Source of the DNA: Streptomyces sp. NBC_01241
Lineage (GTDB): Bacteria > Actinomycetota > Actinomycetes > Streptomycetales > Streptomycetaceae
Length of the DNA: 64,000 nucleotides
Direction: 5' to 3'
Assembly: GCF_041435435.1 (NCBI RefSeq)
Contig: NZ_CP108494.1
Coordinates: 1,488,001-1,552,000 of the forward strand
In this document: in pieces, positions 20,216 through 29,709 of the stretch
How positions within the stretch are numbered: the stretch's first letter is position 1
Layout: each line of letters begins with the position of its first letter
Program-made: the position numbers and the translations under genes
The notes under the pieces: generated by a model
Seen by the model: the letters and a program-made list of their open reading frames with translations, nothing else
Database searches by the model: none
Told to the model about the DNA's origin: nothing

Positions 20216-20787
20216 CGGGGAACCTTCCGGACGGGAACTGCGGGAGTACGGGGAAAACGAGCGGTGCGGGCCGCGGCGGCGGCCGCCGCGTGCGCTTGCT
20301 GGAGACGGCTGACGGCGGGGGCGCGCCAGATGTGACAGACGGCGAGGGCGAGGGCGTCGGCCGCGTCGGCCGGTTTCGGCGGGGCGTCGAGCCGCAGCAG
20401 CCGGGTGACCATGGCACCGACCTGTGCCTTGTCGGCACGGCCGCTGCCGGTGACGGCCGCCTTGACCTCGCTGGGGGTGTGCAGGGCGACGGGGATGCCG
20501 CGCCGGGACGCGCAGAGCATGGCGACGGCACTGGCCTGGGCGGTGCCCATCACCGTACGGACGTTGTGCTGGCTGAACACCCGCTCCACGGCGACGAATT
20601 CGGGCCGGTGCTCGTCCAGCCACTCCTCTATGCCGCGCTCGATGGCGACCAGCCGCCGGCCGAGCTCCGCGTCGGTCGGGGTGCGGACGACGCCGACGCC
20701 GAGCATGGTCAGGGGCCGCCCTGCGACGCCTTCGACGACGCCGACACCGCACCGGGTCAGCCCCGGGTCGACGCCGAGTACCCGCAT
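20212..20787 (-). CDS. ruvC: Crossover junction endodeoxyribonuclease RuvC
   Basis: The 191-residue RNase H-fold nuclease resolves Holliday junctions by paired nicks. The four acidic catalytic positions are visible: D7 in [11 protein letters not shown]68 in FVAVERVF, and D141 and D144 in [14 protein letters not shown]. The C-terminal ~25 residues form an Ala/Arg-rich tail beyond the usual ~170 residues. The ATG start fits. It is the first gene of ruvC-ruvA-(element)-ruvB, with its promoter in the 77 bp between it and the yebC terminator. Confidence 0.97.
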   Translation of the reverse strand: MRVLGVDPGLTRCGVGVVEGVAGRPLTMLGVGVVRTPTDAELGRRLVAIERGIEEWLDEHRPEFVAVERVFSQHNVRTVMGTAQASAVAMLCASRRGIPVALHTPSEVKAAVTGSGRADKAQVGAMVTRLLRLDAPPKPADAADALALAVCHIWRAPAVSRLQQAHAAAAAAARTARFPRTPAVPVRKVPR

Positions 20788-20864
20788 GGGACGCCCCCTC
20801 CGTACCGATCGGTCAACTGTTCCCGCAGGCTATCGGCTCGCACTGACAACGCGGCGGGCAATGC

Positions 20865-20900
20865 GACGGGCCGACGGGGTGTGTTCCCCGCCGGCCCGTC
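20865..20900 (-). terminator. Terminator of the pdxS-pdxT-yebC unit
   Basis: GACGGGCCG pairs with CGGCCCGTC, extended by CGGGG and CCCCG after one mismatch, with a 6-nt loop. It lies 25 bp past the yebC stop. Confidence 0.8.
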
Positions 20901-20924
20901 CATGAAGGCTGTGCCGATCCCGGC

Positions 20925-21677
20925 TCAGGCGTCCACCTTCTCCATGACCTCGTCGGAGACATCGAAGTTGGCGAAGACGTTCTGCACGTCGTCGCTGTCC
21001 TCCAGCGCGTCGATCAGCTTGAAGATCTTGCGCGCGCCCTCCTCGTCCAGCTCGACCTGCATGGTGGGCAGGAAGTTGGCCTCGGCGGAGTCGTAGTCGA
21101 TGCCGGCCTGCTGGAGCGCCGTACGGACCGCGACCATGTCGGTGGCCTCGCTGACGACCTCGTAGGTGTCACCGAGGTCGTTGACCTCCTCGGCGCCCGC
21201 TTCGAGGACGGCGCCCAGGACGTCGTCCTCGGTCAGTTCGCCCTTGGGGACGATCACGACGCCCTTGCGGTTGAAGAGATACGAGACCGAACCAGGGTCG
21301 GCCATCGAACCACCGTTGCGGGTCATCGCGACGCGCACGTCGGAGGCGGCACGGTTGCGGTTGTCGGTCAGGCACTCGATGAGCACCGCGACACCGTTCG
21401 GGCCGTAACCCTCGTACATGATCGTCTGGTAGTCGACGCCGCCCGCTTCGAGACCGCCACCGCGCTTGACCGCGGAGTCGATGTTCTTGTTCGGTACGGA
21501 GCTCTTCTTGGCCTTCTGGATCGCGTCCACAAGGGTCGGATTTCCATCGGGGTCCACACCGCCGGTGCGCGCCGCGACCTCAATGTTCTTGATCAGCTTC
21601 GCGAAGAGCTTGCCGCGCTTGGCATCGATCACGGCCTTCTTGTGCTTCGTCGTAGCCCATTTAGAGTGGCCGGACAT
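20925..21677 (-). CDS. YebC/PmpR family DNA-binding regulatory protein
   Basis: The 250-residue protein has the full-length YebC/TACO1 fold: [20 protein letters not shown] at the start, then [40 protein letters not shown] and [17 protein letters not shown]. Family members bind DNA, and some are implicated in translation of polyproline-rich proteins. The exact role in Streptomyces is unknown. The start is ATG 21677 with AAGGAG about 8 nt upstream. It sits 61 bp downstream of pdxT, probably in the same transcript. Mycobacteria keep the same neighbour order (pdxS, pdxT, yebC, ruvC). Confidence 0.95.
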   Translation of the reverse strand: MSGHSKWATTKHKKAVIDAKRGKLFAKLIKNIEVAARTGGVDPDGNPTLVDAIQKAKKSSVPNKNIDSAVKRGGGLEAGGVDYQTIMYEGYGPNGVAVLIECLTDNRNRAASDVRVAMTRNGGSMADPGSVSYLFNRKGVVIVPKGELTEDDVLGAVLEAGAEEVNDLGDTYEVVSEATDMVAVRTALQQAGIDYDSAEANFLPTMQVELDEEGARKIFKLIDALEDSDDVQNVFANFDVSDEVMEKVDA

Positions 21678-21738
21678 CTGCCTTCTCCTTCGCGTCACCC
21701 AAATCGATTCGAACCCGAGAGATCCTACCGGGATCGAG

Positions 21739-22332
21739 TCAGCCGACTGCGCGCACCATGTCCACGAACAAGGCGTGAACCCGGTGGTCTCCGGTCAGTT
21801 CGGGGTGGAAGGACGTCGCGAGGGCGTTCCCCTGGCGTACGGCGACGATGTGACCGCCGTGCTCCGCCACCACCTCGGCCCGTGCGCCGACCGATTCCAC
21901 CCACGGGGCGCGGATGAACACGCCCTCGACCGGGCCGCCCTCGATACCGGCGACCTCCACGGCCGCCTCGAAGGACTCGTTCTGCCGCCCGAAGGCGTTA
22001 CGGCGCACGATCATGTCGATCCCGCCGACCGTCTCCTGGCCCGCGCGCGGGTCGAGAATCTTGTCGGCGAGCAGGATCATTCCGGCGCAGGTGCCGTAGA
22101 CCGGCATCCCGTCCCGGACCCGTTCGCGCAGTGGTTCCAGCATGCCGAACAGGGCAGCCAGTTTGGACATCGTGGTGGACTCGCCACCGGGGATGACCAG
22201 GCCGTCGACCTCGGCGAGTTCCTCGGGACGCCGGACCGGCCTGGCCAGGGCGTCCGCCGAGGCCAGGGCGATCAGGTGTTCCCGTACGTCGCCCTGGAGA
22301 GCCAGGACTCCGATCACAGGGGTGTCGCTCAT
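21739..22332 (-). CDS. pdxT: Pyridoxal 5'-phosphate synthase glutaminase subunit PdxT
   Basis: The 197-residue class I glutamine amidotransferase supplies ammonia to PdxS. It has [12 protein letters not shown], the PGGEST substrate loop (residues 48-53), the nucleophile C82 in GTCAGM and the His-Glu pair in SFHPEL near the C-terminus. The start is ATG 22332, 6 bp after pdxS, so the two are coupled. Together they form the deoxyxylulose-independent PLP synthase. Confidence 0.97.
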   Translation of the reverse strand: MSDTPVIGVLALQGDVREHLIALASADALARPVRRPEELAEVDGLVIPGGESTTMSKLAALFGMLEPLRERVRDGMPVYGTCAGMILLADKILDPRAGQETVGGIDMIVRRNAFGRQNESFEAAVEVAGIEGGPVEGVFIRAPWVESVGARAEVVAEHGGHIVAVRQGNALATSFHPELTGDHRVHALFVDMVRAVG

Positions 22333-22338
22333 CAGTGA

Positions 22339-23259
22339 CTACCAGCCGCGGTTGGCGTAGCGCTCGGCCTCGGGCAGCGTGTCGCAGTTGATGCCGACCA
22401 TGGCCTCGCCCAGGTTCCGGGAGGCGTCCGCGATGATCTTCGGGTCGTCGTAGAAGGTGGTGGCCTTCACGATGGCGGCGGCGCGCTTGGCGGGGTCGCC
22501 GGACTTGAAGATACCGGAGCCGACGAAGACGCCCTCGGCACCGAGCTGGCGCATCAGCGCGGCGTCGGCGGGGGTGGCGACGCCGCCCGCGGAGAACAGC
22601 ACGACGGGCAGCTTGCCCAATTCGGCGACCTCCTTGACCAGCTCGTACGGGGCGCGGAGCTCCTTGGCGGCGGCGTACAGCTCGTTGTTGTCGTAGCCGC
22701 GCAGCCGAGCGATCTCGTTCTTGATCTGGCGCAGGTGACGGACGGCCTCGACGACGTTGCCGGTGCCGGCCTCGCCCTTCGAACGGATCATGGCCGCGCC
22801 CTCGGCGATGCGGCGCAGGGCCTCGCCCAGGTTGGTGGCGCCGCAGACGAACGGAGTGGTGAAGGCGAACTTGTCGCTGTGGTTGACCTCGTCGGCCGGG
22901 GTGAGCACCTCGGACTCGTCGATGTAGTCGACACCGAGGGACTGCAGGACCTGGGCCTCGACGAAGTGCCCGATGCGGGACTTCGCCATCACCGGGATGG
23001 AGACGGCCTCGATGATCTCCTCGATCATGTTCGGGTCCGACATCCGGGCCACGCCACCGTCCTTACGGATGTCGGCAGGCACCCGCTCCAGGGCCATGAC
23101 GGCCACGGCGCCCGCGTCCTCGGCGATCTTCGCCTGCTCGGCATTGACGACATCCATGATCACGCCGCCCTTGAGCTGCTCGGCCATGCCGCGCTTGACG
23201 CGGGCGGTGCCGGTGGCCGGGGAGTCGGCGGACTGCGGGGTGGTGGGAAGCGTGGACAC
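22339..23259 (-). CDS. pdxS: Pyridoxal 5'-phosphate synthase lyase subunit PdxS
   Basis: The 306-residue (beta/alpha)8 barrel condenses ribose 5-phosphate, glyceraldehyde 3-phosphate and ammonia into PLP. Landmarks are [36 protein letters not shown] and the Schiff-base lysine region [14 protein letters not shown]. Also present are [14 protein letters not shown], the phosphate loop [13 protein letters not shown] and [15 protein letters not shown]. The GTG start has GAGGT about 7 nt upstream. It is the first gene of pdxS-pdxT-yebC; its promoter should lie in the 167 bp towards the LemA-like gene. Confidence 0.98.
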   Translation of the reverse strand: MSTLPTTPQSADSPATGTARVKRGMAEQLKGGVIMDVVNAEQAKIAEDAGAVAVMALERVPADIRKDGGVARMSDPNMIEEIIEAVSIPVMAKSRIGHFVEAQVLQSLGVDYIDESEVLTPADEVNHSDKFAFTTPFVCGATNLGEALRRIAEGAAMIRSKGEAGTGNVVEAVRHLRQIKNEIARLRGYDNNELYAAAKELRAPYELVKEVAELGKLPVVLFSAGGVATPADAALMRQLGAEGVFVGSGIFKSGDPAKRAAAIVKATTFYDDPKIIADASRNLGEAMVGINCDTLPEAERYANRGW

Positions 23260-23426
23260 GGATCGACCTCACTCGGAGAAAAGTTGTTGAATGCGCTGGT
23301 TGGTGCAGAGCAGAGCCAACTCCCCGGGACCAGTCCACAGCAAGGGCCAATAGCAGGCCGGTGGATCGTTTTGTACTCGTACGGGAAGGACTGTGGCCCC
23401 GGTCACGCACGAGTGAGGCCGCCGGA

Positions 23427-23972
23427 TCAACTGACGGGGCGGTCCGCCAGGGCGACCGGTGGTTCGTCGTCCATCTCGAAGGCGAGCGGGAAAGGGGCGT
23501 GCCCGGCCAGCCGGAACCACCGCACCGTACGGTGCCTGCGCAGCGCACGCGCCGCGCGCACGGCGTCGTTGTGGAACCGCCGGGCCATCGGCACCCGGCG
23601 CACGGCCGCGGCGAGTTCGGACGCCGCTTCCTCCCCGCCGGGGATCTCCTTCACGCTCTCGACCTGCGCCCGCTCGCCGAAGACCGCCCGCAGCGCGGTG
23701 CTCAGCTCGCTCTCCGCGACCTCGCGGTGTTCCTCCTCCGCCTGCCGGGCGGCGTGCGCGGCCTCGTACAGCACGATGGACGCGGCCGGGTCGAGAACAC
23801 CCGAGGTGGCCAGTTCCTGGGTGACCGAGGCGCGACGCAGGAGCTGCGCGTCGAGGGCCGCGCGGGCGGCGTCGATACGGGTGTGCAGCCGGTCCAGCCG
23901 TCCGGCGGTCCAGCCGAGGTACATGCCGATCGCGACGACCGCGACGACGATCCAGATGAGGGTTTCGATCAC
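23427..23972 (-). CDS. LemA-like single-pass membrane protein of unknown function
   Basis: From GTG 23972 the product is 181 residues. It has an N-terminal transmembrane helix (ETLIWIVVAVVAIGMYLGW, an outside-first topology as in LemA). A long helical region follows, RLDRLHTRIDAARAALDAQL, and then ELATSGVLDPAASIVLYEAA and RVPMARRFHNDAVRAARAL. The last ends in a LemA-type R(R)FHNDAV motif, and the tail is FRLAGHAPFPLAFEMDD. I recognise it as a conserved Streptomyces protein but know no function. Neither this start nor ATG 24044 has a good ribosome-binding site, so the N-terminus is uncertain. It lies between pdxS and the PI-mannoside operon, on the same strand. Confidence 0.75.
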   Translation of the reverse strand: MIETLIWIVVAVVAIGMYLGWTAGRLDRLHTRIDAARAALDAQLLRRASVTQELATSGVLDPAASIVLYEAAHAARQAEEEHREVAESELSTALRAVFGERAQVESVKEIPGGEEAASELAAAVRRVPMARRFHNDAVRAARALRRHRTVRWFRLAGHAPFPLAFEMDDEPPVALADRPVS

Positions 23973-24191
23973 GGGCGGCAAGGCTACCGTCGGGACGCGG
24001 GCGGTGCGGCTGTCCGGCCCGGGCACGAGGGCGGGCGGGGCCATGCCCGGTTGCCGCTGTAGCGCCGGTCCGGGCGTTGGTCCTCACACGCGGGACGGGC
24101 TCGAAATCGCCACGCGCATCACTCCGCGTGGCTCGATGCGCCACGCCGACCGGCCGCGCGCTCGAACCGGCGCCCTGGGGCTTCCGTTCGT

Positions 24192-24234
24192 ATCAGGCCC
24201 CCCTCGCGTACCCCGGCAGCGAGGGGGGCCTGAT
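24192..24234 (-). terminator. Terminator of the pgsA-patA-pimA operon
   Basis: ATCAGGCCCCCCTCGC pairs perfectly over 16 bp with GCGAGGGGGGCCTGAT (11-nt loop). It starts 15 bp after the pimA stop. Confidence 0.9.
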
Positions 24235-24248
24235 CCGGACGCGAGGTC

Positions 24249-25457
24249 CTAGTCCCGCGCCAGTCCGAAGCGGGCGCGCAGGCCCGTGCGTTCGTCGGCC
24301 GCCACGGATGCGGCACCGTCCGTCACCGTCTCGTACACCGCGAGGATGTCCGCGCCGACCGTCGACCAGTCGAAGCGCCGCACGTGTGCGGCTCCCCGCT
24401 CGCGCAGCTCCGCGCGCCGCTGCGGATCGCCGAGCAGCCGGATCGCCGCCGACGCCAGGGCGTCCGCGTCCTCGTTGATGAAAAGTTCGCCCGCCGCGCC
24501 CAGATCCAGGACCTGCGCGAACGCGTCCAGATCACTGGCCAGGACCGGCGCGCCGGCCGACATCGCCTCGACCAGGATGATCCCGAAGCTCTCGCCGCCC
24601 GTATTGGGCGCGACGTACACATCGACGCTGCGCAGCAGCCGCGCCTTGTCCTCGTCGCTCACCATGCCGAGGAATTCGACACGCCCGCGCATTTCCTCGG
24701 GCAGGGAGGCGACGGCCTCCTCCTCGTCGCCCCGGCCCGCCACCAGCAGCCTGGTGTCCGGACGCGCGGCGAGGATCGCGGGCAGCGCCCTCATCAGGAC
24801 GGGCAGGCCCTTGCGGGGCTCGTCGATGCGCCCGATGAAGCCGATCGTGCCGCCCTCCCGTCTTCGCCCACCGCCCTCGACCGAGCTTCGCGCCTGCTCC
24901 GACTGCCACTCGGCCTTGGGCTCGGCATCGGCGAAGAAGCCGACGTCGACCCCGTTCGGGATGACGACCGCGTCACCGCCGAGGTGCTCGACCAGGGTCC
25001 GGCGCGCATACTCGCTCACCGCGATGCGCGCGCTGATCTTCTCCAGGGCGGGCTGCAGGATCGGGTACGCGGCGATCATCGCCCGGGAACGCGGGTTCGA
25101 GGTGTGGAACGTCGCGACGATGGGGCCCTGCGCGGCCCAGCAGGCGAGCAGCCCCAGCGAGGGCGACGTCGGCTCGTGGATGTGGATCACGTCGAAGGTG
25201 CCGTCGTGCAGCCAGCGGCGCACCCGGGCGGCTGAGAGGAAGCCGAAGTTCAGCCGGGCCACGGAGCCGTTGTACGGGACGGGAACGGCCCGACCCGCGG
25301 AGACCACGTACGGCGGCAGTGGAGTCTCGTCGTCGGCGGGCGCCAGCACCGACACCTGATGCCCCAGCCTGATCAGGTGCTCGGCCAGGTCCCGGATGTG
25401 GAACTGCACGCCGCCCGGGACGTCCCAGGAGTACGGGCATACGATGCCGATCTTCAC
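24249..25457 (-). CDS. pimA: Phosphatidylinositol alpha-mannosyltransferase (GT4, PimA-like)
   Basis: The 402-residue GT-B glycosyltransferase is predicted to add the first mannose from GDP-mannose to phosphatidylinositol on the inner membrane face. It has the N-terminal GIVCPYSWDVPGGVQFHI, the central HIHEPTSPSLGLLACW and VATFHTSNPRSR, and the nucleotide-sugar site GFIGRIDEPRKGL. The GT4 EX7E motif lies in NTGGESFGIILVEAMSAG. The region between the two Rossmann domains carries a poorly conserved Glu/Arg/Gly-rich insert (ARSSVEGGGRRREGG). The GTG start overlaps the upstream acyltransferase stop as GTGA. It is the third gene of pgsA-patA-pimA, the mycobacterial PIM operon order. Confidence 0.92.
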   Translation of the reverse strand: MKIGIVCPYSWDVPGGVQFHIRDLAEHLIRLGHQVSVLAPADDETPLPPYVVSAGRAVPVPYNGSVARLNFGFLSAARVRRWLHDGTFDVIHIHEPTSPSLGLLACWAAQGPIVATFHTSNPRSRAMIAAYPILQPALEKISARIAVSEYARRTLVEHLGGDAVVIPNGVDVGFFADAEPKAEWQSEQARSSVEGGGRRREGGTIGFIGRIDEPRKGLPVLMRALPAILAARPDTRLLVAGRGDEEEAVASLPEEMRGRVEFLGMVSDEDKARLLRSVDVYVAPNTGGESFGIILVEAMSAGAPVLASDLDAFAQVLDLGAAGELFINEDADALASAAIRLLGDPQRRAELRERGAAHVRRFDWSTVGADILAVYETVTDGAASVAADERTGLRARFGLARD

Positions 25458-26389
25458 GGCCGGTCCTCCCTGTTCTCCAGATCGGCCGACCAGAGCCTCT
25501 GCAGCATGTGCCAGTCCTCCGGATGTTCGGCGATCCCGACGGCGAAGGCATCGGCCAGCGCCTGTGTCATGGAGGACGTCTTCTCGTCGCGGTTGCCTGA
25601 CTCGGGCACCTCGACCGGCGGGTGGATGCGCGCTTTCATCACCGGCGTCTCGTCGTACGACAGCGTCACGGGCAGCAGCAGTGCCCCGGTCTGCTGGGCG
25701 AGCAGTGCCGGTCCCGCGGGCATGCGCGCGGTGTCGCCGAAGAACGTCACCTCGACGCCGGAGGCCGACAGGTCGCGGTCGGCGACCAGACAGACCAGGC
25801 CGCCCGCGCGCAGCCGTCGCGCCAGGGTGCCGAAGGCGGCGCCGCCGCTGTGCGGAAGGACCTCCATGCCGAGCCCCTCGCGGTAGGCCACGAACCGGTC
25901 GTACAGCGTCTCGGGCTTGAGCCGCTCGGCGACCGTGGTGAAGGGCACCTTGAGGTCGGTGGTGACCCAGGCTCCCGCCAGGTCCCAGTTCCCCAGGTGC
26001 GGCAGGGCGAGGATGACGCCGCGGCCCGTACCCAGCCCGTCGGTCAGCCGGTGCGCGTCCGTCACCTCTATGGATGCCTTGATCCGCGCCGGACTCCAGG
26101 TGGGCAGCCGGAACGACTCCATCCAGTAGCGCATGTACGAGCGCATCCCGGCCTTGGAGAGCGCGGCGAGCCGGGCCGGCGACGCCCCGGGCACGACCCG
26201 CGCCAGATTCGACTCCAGCCGCAGCACGCCCTTGCCCCGCCGCTTCCACGCCTGGTCGGCGATGGTGCGGAAGAGGGCCCGGGCGGCCGGCTCGGGAAGC
26301 CGCTTCACAGCGGCCCAGCCGAACCCGTACAGCCCGTCGGTCAGCCGGTCCCGCAGGCCGGTCGGCGCCTCACCCGGTGCACCGCTCAC
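25454..26389 (-). CDS. Phosphatidylinositol mannoside acyltransferase (PatA-like, LpxL/HtrB fold)
   Basis: The 311-residue lysophospholipid acyltransferase-family enzyme is predicted to acylate PI-mannosides. The HX4D catalytic motif is LPHLGNWDLAG. Other family blocks are GGLVCLVADRDLSASGVEVTFFG and PAGPALLAQQTGALLLPV. The GTG start overlaps the pgsA stop as GTGA, and its own stop overlaps pimA, so all three genes are translationally coupled. It corresponds to Rv2611c in Mycobacterium (from memory). Substrate assignment rests on operon context. Confidence 0.9.
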   Translation of the reverse strand: MSGAPGEAPTGLRDRLTDGLYGFGWAAVKRLPEPAARALFRTIADQAWKRRGKGVLRLESNLARVVPGASPARLAALSKAGMRSYMRYWMESFRLPTWSPARIKASIEVTDAHRLTDGLGTGRGVILALPHLGNWDLAGAWVTTDLKVPFTTVAERLKPETLYDRFVAYREGLGMEVLPHSGGAAFGTLARRLRAGGLVCLVADRDLSASGVEVTFFGDTARMPAGPALLAQQTGALLLPVTLSYDETPVMKARIHPPVEVPESGNRDEKTSSMTQALADAFAVGIAEHPEDWHMLQRLWSADLENREDRP

Positions 26390-27066
26390 TGCGCGGCCCC
26401 GCTCCCCCGGTCCGCGGCCTTGGCCTCGGCCTCGGCGGCATCGGCCTCGGCGGACTCACGGCGCACCGTAACGACCCGCTGCACGAGCGTCACCAGGCTG
26501 CCCGCGGCGACGATCCACAGCGCGATCGGCAGCAGGACCTGGATCCCGGGGACACCGAACTTGTGCAGACCGGCGAACCCGGCCGCGACCAACGAGATCA
26601 CCAGCCGCTCCGCGCGCTCCACGAGCCCGTTGACCGCGACCGGCAGCCCGATCGACTCACCACGCGCCTTCGTGTACGAGACCACCTGGCCGCTCGCCAG
26701 GCAGAAGATCGCGACCGCGCACATCACGTTGTCGTCGCCCTTGCCCGCGTACCAGAGCGCGAATCCACCGAAGATCGCCCCGTCGGCGACCCGGTCGAGG
26801 GTCGAGTCCAGGAACGCGCCCCAGCGGCTGGAGATGCCGGCCTGCCGCGCCATGTTGCCGTCGACGAGGTCGGAGAACACGAAGATCGTGATGACGATCG
26901 TGCCCCAGAAGAACTCCCCCATCGGGAAGAAGACCAGCGCACCAGCCATCACCCCGGCCGTACCGATCAGAGTGACCGCGTCGGGGCTCACGCCGAGACG
27001 GAGCAACAGTGCGGCGAACGGTGTGAGGACACGCGTAAAAAATGCACGCGCGTACTTGTTCAGCAT
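26386..27066 (-). CDS. pgsA: CDP-alcohol phosphatidyltransferase (PI-phosphate synthase)
   Basis: The 226-residue membrane enzyme has about six helices. The CDP-alcohol motif DG(x2)AR(x8)G(x3)D(x3)D is visible in LVDGNMARQ followed by GAFLDSTLDRVAD. In actinobacteria this enzyme condenses CDP-diacylglycerol with inositol 1-phosphate to give PI-phosphate, the precursor of PI and PI-mannosides. The C-terminal ~25 residues are Ala/Glu-rich. It is the first gene of the operon with patA-like and pimA genes. The promoter lies in the 270-bp divergent region shared with the EF-G2-like gene. Confidence 0.92.
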   Translation of the reverse strand: MLNKYARAFFTRVLTPFAALLLRLGVSPDAVTLIGTAGVMAGALVFFPMGEFFWGTIVITIFVFSDLVDGNMARQAGISSRWGAFLDSTLDRVADGAIFGGFALWYAGKGDDNVMCAVAIFCLASGQVVSYTKARGESIGLPVAVNGLVERAERLVISLVAAGFAGLHKFGVPGIQVLLPIALWIVAAGSLVTLVQRVVTVRRESAEADAAEAEAKAADRGSGAAQ

Positions 27067-27336
27067 GGCCTTCCCGAGGGTCGGTGGGCCGAGCGGCCCC
27101 TTCGGCCACCGGCTGGCCCATCGTAGTCACGCCCGCCGGACTCCACCGTCCGGGCACCCGGCCTCGCGCGGCGGCGCTCGACGTATGGACGCGACCCGGC
27201 GGGAGTGGAAAGCTCGAATTACCGCGGGCGTCGCCGTAGCCGCCGCGGCGGCTCCCCCGTTTGCCCGTGCACCCTTCTCCCCACACCGCGCCGGCTTTTC
27301 TTCCCGCTCCGCGCCACTATCTGGGAGGCACGCATC

Positions 27337-29562
27337 ATGGGCGACAAGGCACGTGTACACACCGGGGCCGCCGGCAGGGCAGCGACGGCCGACCAGCCCT
27401 CATCGATACGGAATGTGGTGCTGGTCGGCCACAGCGGCTCCGGCAAGACCACCCTCGTCGAGGCCCTCGCACTGACCGCGGGTGCGGTCAACCGGGCCGG
27501 CCGGGTCGAGGACGGCACGACGATCTCCGACTACGACGAGATCGAACACCGCCAGCAACGCTCCGTACAGCTCTCCCTCGTCCCCGTCGAATGGGGCGGA
27601 TACAAGATCAATCTGCTGGACACCCCGGGGTACGCGGATTTCGTCGGGGAACTCAGGGCCGGTCTGCGCGCGGCGGACGCGGCCCTGTTCATCGTTTCCG
27701 CCGCCCAGGAGGCCGACGCCGTGGCGGGCGCCACCCGCGCCGTGTGGGACGAGTGCGCCGCCGTCGGCATGCCCCGCGCCATCGTCGTCACCCACCTCGA
27801 CACCGCGCGCACCTCGTTCGACCGGATGACCCGGATCTGCGGCGAGATCTTCGGCGGCGACGACCCCGACGCCGTACTCCCGCTCTATCTGCCCGTCCTC
27901 GGCCCCGAGGGCCCCGACGGGCACGCCCCACTCACCGGCCTCACCGGACTCCTCACCCAGCGGATCTTCGACTACTCCTCGGGCGAGCGGCAGGAGCACC
28001 CGCCCGCCGACGCCCAGCAGCCCCCGCTCCAGGAGGCCCGCAACCGGCTCATCGAGGGAATCATCGCCGAGAGCGAGGACGAGACCCTGATGGACCGCTA
28101 CCTCGACGGGGCCGACATCGACATCAAGACACTCATCGACGACCTGGAACGCGCCGTAGCCCGGGACGCCTTCCACCCCGTACTCACCGCGGCCCCCGCC
28201 GCCGAGGGCGCCCGCCAGGGCGTCGGCACCGTCGAGCTCCTCGACCTCATCACCGGCGGCTTCCCGACCCCGCGGGAGCGTCCCCTCCCCGAAGTCACCC
28301 CCCTGCACGGCGCGCCCCGGCCGGTCCTCACCTGCGACCCGCGGGGCCCGCTCCTCGCGGAGGTCGTCAAGACGGCCTCCGACCCGTACGTCGGCCGCGT
28401 CTCGCTCGTACGCGTCTTCTCCGGCACCCTGCGCCCCGACGAAACCGTCCATGTCTTCGGCCACGGCCTCACCGACCCGGGCCACGAGACCCGCCCCTTC
28501 CACGAGGCGGAGGTACGCGTCGGCGCCCTCTCCGCTCCCTCCGGCAAACAGCAGCAGCCCCTCACCGCATGCGTCGCCGGAGATCTGGCCTGCGTCGCCA
28601 AACTGGCCGGCGCCGAGACCGGGGACACCCTCTCCGCCAAGGACCAGCCGCTGCTGATGGACCCCTGGGCTGCTCCCGACCCCCTGCTGCCGCTCGCCAT
28701 CCGGGCCCACAGCAAAGCCGACGAGGACAAGCTCTCCCAGGGACTTTCCCGGCTCGTCGCCGAGGACCCGACCATGCGCCTCGAACAGAACCAGGACACC
28801 CACCAGGTGGTCCTGTGGTGCCTCGGCGAGGCTCATCAGGACGTGGCGCTGGACCGGCTGCGCAGCCACTACGGCGTCCAGGTCGACTCCGTACCGCACA
28901 AGGTGCCGCTGCGCGAGACCTTCGCCGCCCCCGCGACCGGGCGCGGCCGGCATGTGAAACAGTCCGGCGGCCACGGTCAGTACGCCATCTGCGAGATCGA
29001 TGTGGAGCCGCTGCCTCCGGGTTCGGGCATCGAATTCGTCGACAAGGTGGTCGGCGGAGCGGTGCCGCGCCAGTTCATCCCGTCCGTCGAGAAGGGCGTG
29101 CGCGCCCAGGCCGCGCGCGGAGTGGCGGCCGGACATCCGCTCGTCGACGTGCGCATCACCCTGCGGGACGGAAAGTCCCACTCCGTGGACTCCTCCGACG
29201 CCGCGTTCCAGACCGCGGGCGCCCTGGCCCTGCGCGAAGCGGCCGCGGACACCCGCATCCAGCTCCTCGAACCCGTCGCCGAGGTCCGGGTCCTGGTCCC
29301 CGACGACTACGTCGGGCCGGTCATGAGCGATCTGTCCGGACGGCGCGGCAGAGTGATCGGAACCGAACAGTCCGGCCCCGGACGCACCCTCGTACGGGCC
29401 GAGGTGCCCGAGCTGGAAATCGGCCGGTATGCCATCGAGCTCCGCTCCCTCTCCCATGGCGCCGGTCGCTTCGACCGGGTGTACGCCCGGCACGAAGCCA
29501 TGCCCCCACAGCTCGCGGAACGCATCCGCGAACAGCAGCAGAACAACCCGAATGACGCGTAA
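27337..29562 (+). CDS. Elongation factor G-like protein (EF-G2)
   Basis: The 741-residue translational GTPase paralog has the five-domain layout of EF-G. G1 is GHSGSGKTT (31-39) and G3 is DTPG (95-98). The G4 box, NKxD in true EF-G, reads THLD (152-155), which should weaken guanine specificity. Domain II is around FSGTLRPDETVHVFG and domain IV around GRGRHVKQSGGHGQYAI. Domain V carries a C-terminal GRRGRVIGTE. Actinobacterial EF-G2 proteins (mycobacterial fusA2) reportedly lack ribosome-dependent GTPase activity, so a canonical translocase role is unlikely. ATG 27337 has GGGAGG upstream and fits the family. It is divergent from pgsA. Confidence 0.92.
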   Translation: MGDKARVHTGAAGRAATADQPSSIRNVVLVGHSGSGKTTLVEALALTAGAVNRAGRVEDGTTISDYDEIEHRQQRSVQLSLVPVEWGGYKINLLDTPGYADFVGELRAGLRAADAALFIVSAAQEADAVAGATRAVWDECAAVGMPRAIVVTHLDTARTSFDRMTRICGEIFGGDDPDAVLPLYLPVLGPEGPDGHAPLTGLTGLLTQRIFDYSSGERQEHPPADAQQPPLQEARNRLIEGIIAESEDETLMDRYLDGADIDIKTLIDDLERAVARDAFHPVLTAAPAAEGARQGVGTVELLDLITGGFPTPRERPLPEVTPLHGAPRPVLTCDPRGPLLAEVVKTASDPYVGRVSLVRVFSGTLRPDETVHVFGHGLTDPGHETRPFHEAEVRVGALSAPSGKQQQPLTACVAGDLACVAKLAGAETGDTLSAKDQPLLMDPWAAPDPLLPLAIRAHSKADEDKLSQGLSRLVAEDPTMRLEQNQDTHQVVLWCLGEAHQDVALDRLRSHYGVQVDSVPHKVPLRETFAAPATGRGRHVKQSGGHGQYAICEIDVEPLPPGSGIEFVDKVVGGAVPRQFIPSVEKGVRAQAARGVAAGHPLVDVRITLRDGKSHSVDSSDAAFQTAGALALREAAADTRIQLLEPVAEVRVLVPDDYVGPVMSDLSGRRGRVIGTEQSGPGRTLVRAEVPELEIGRYAIELRSLSHGAGRFDRVYARHEAMPPQLAERIREQQQNNPNDA

Positions 29563-29709
29563 TCGACTGTGCCGCCCGCTCTTGTCCACAGGGGCGGGCG
29601 GCGTATTGATCCGGACGATACGCTGTGGTCCCAGCTCAGAAGGTGTGCCGGGCACGGCAGTTGGGAAACAGCCGCAGGAGCGGTTCCATGGCGGCGAGTG
29701 GGGGCGACA

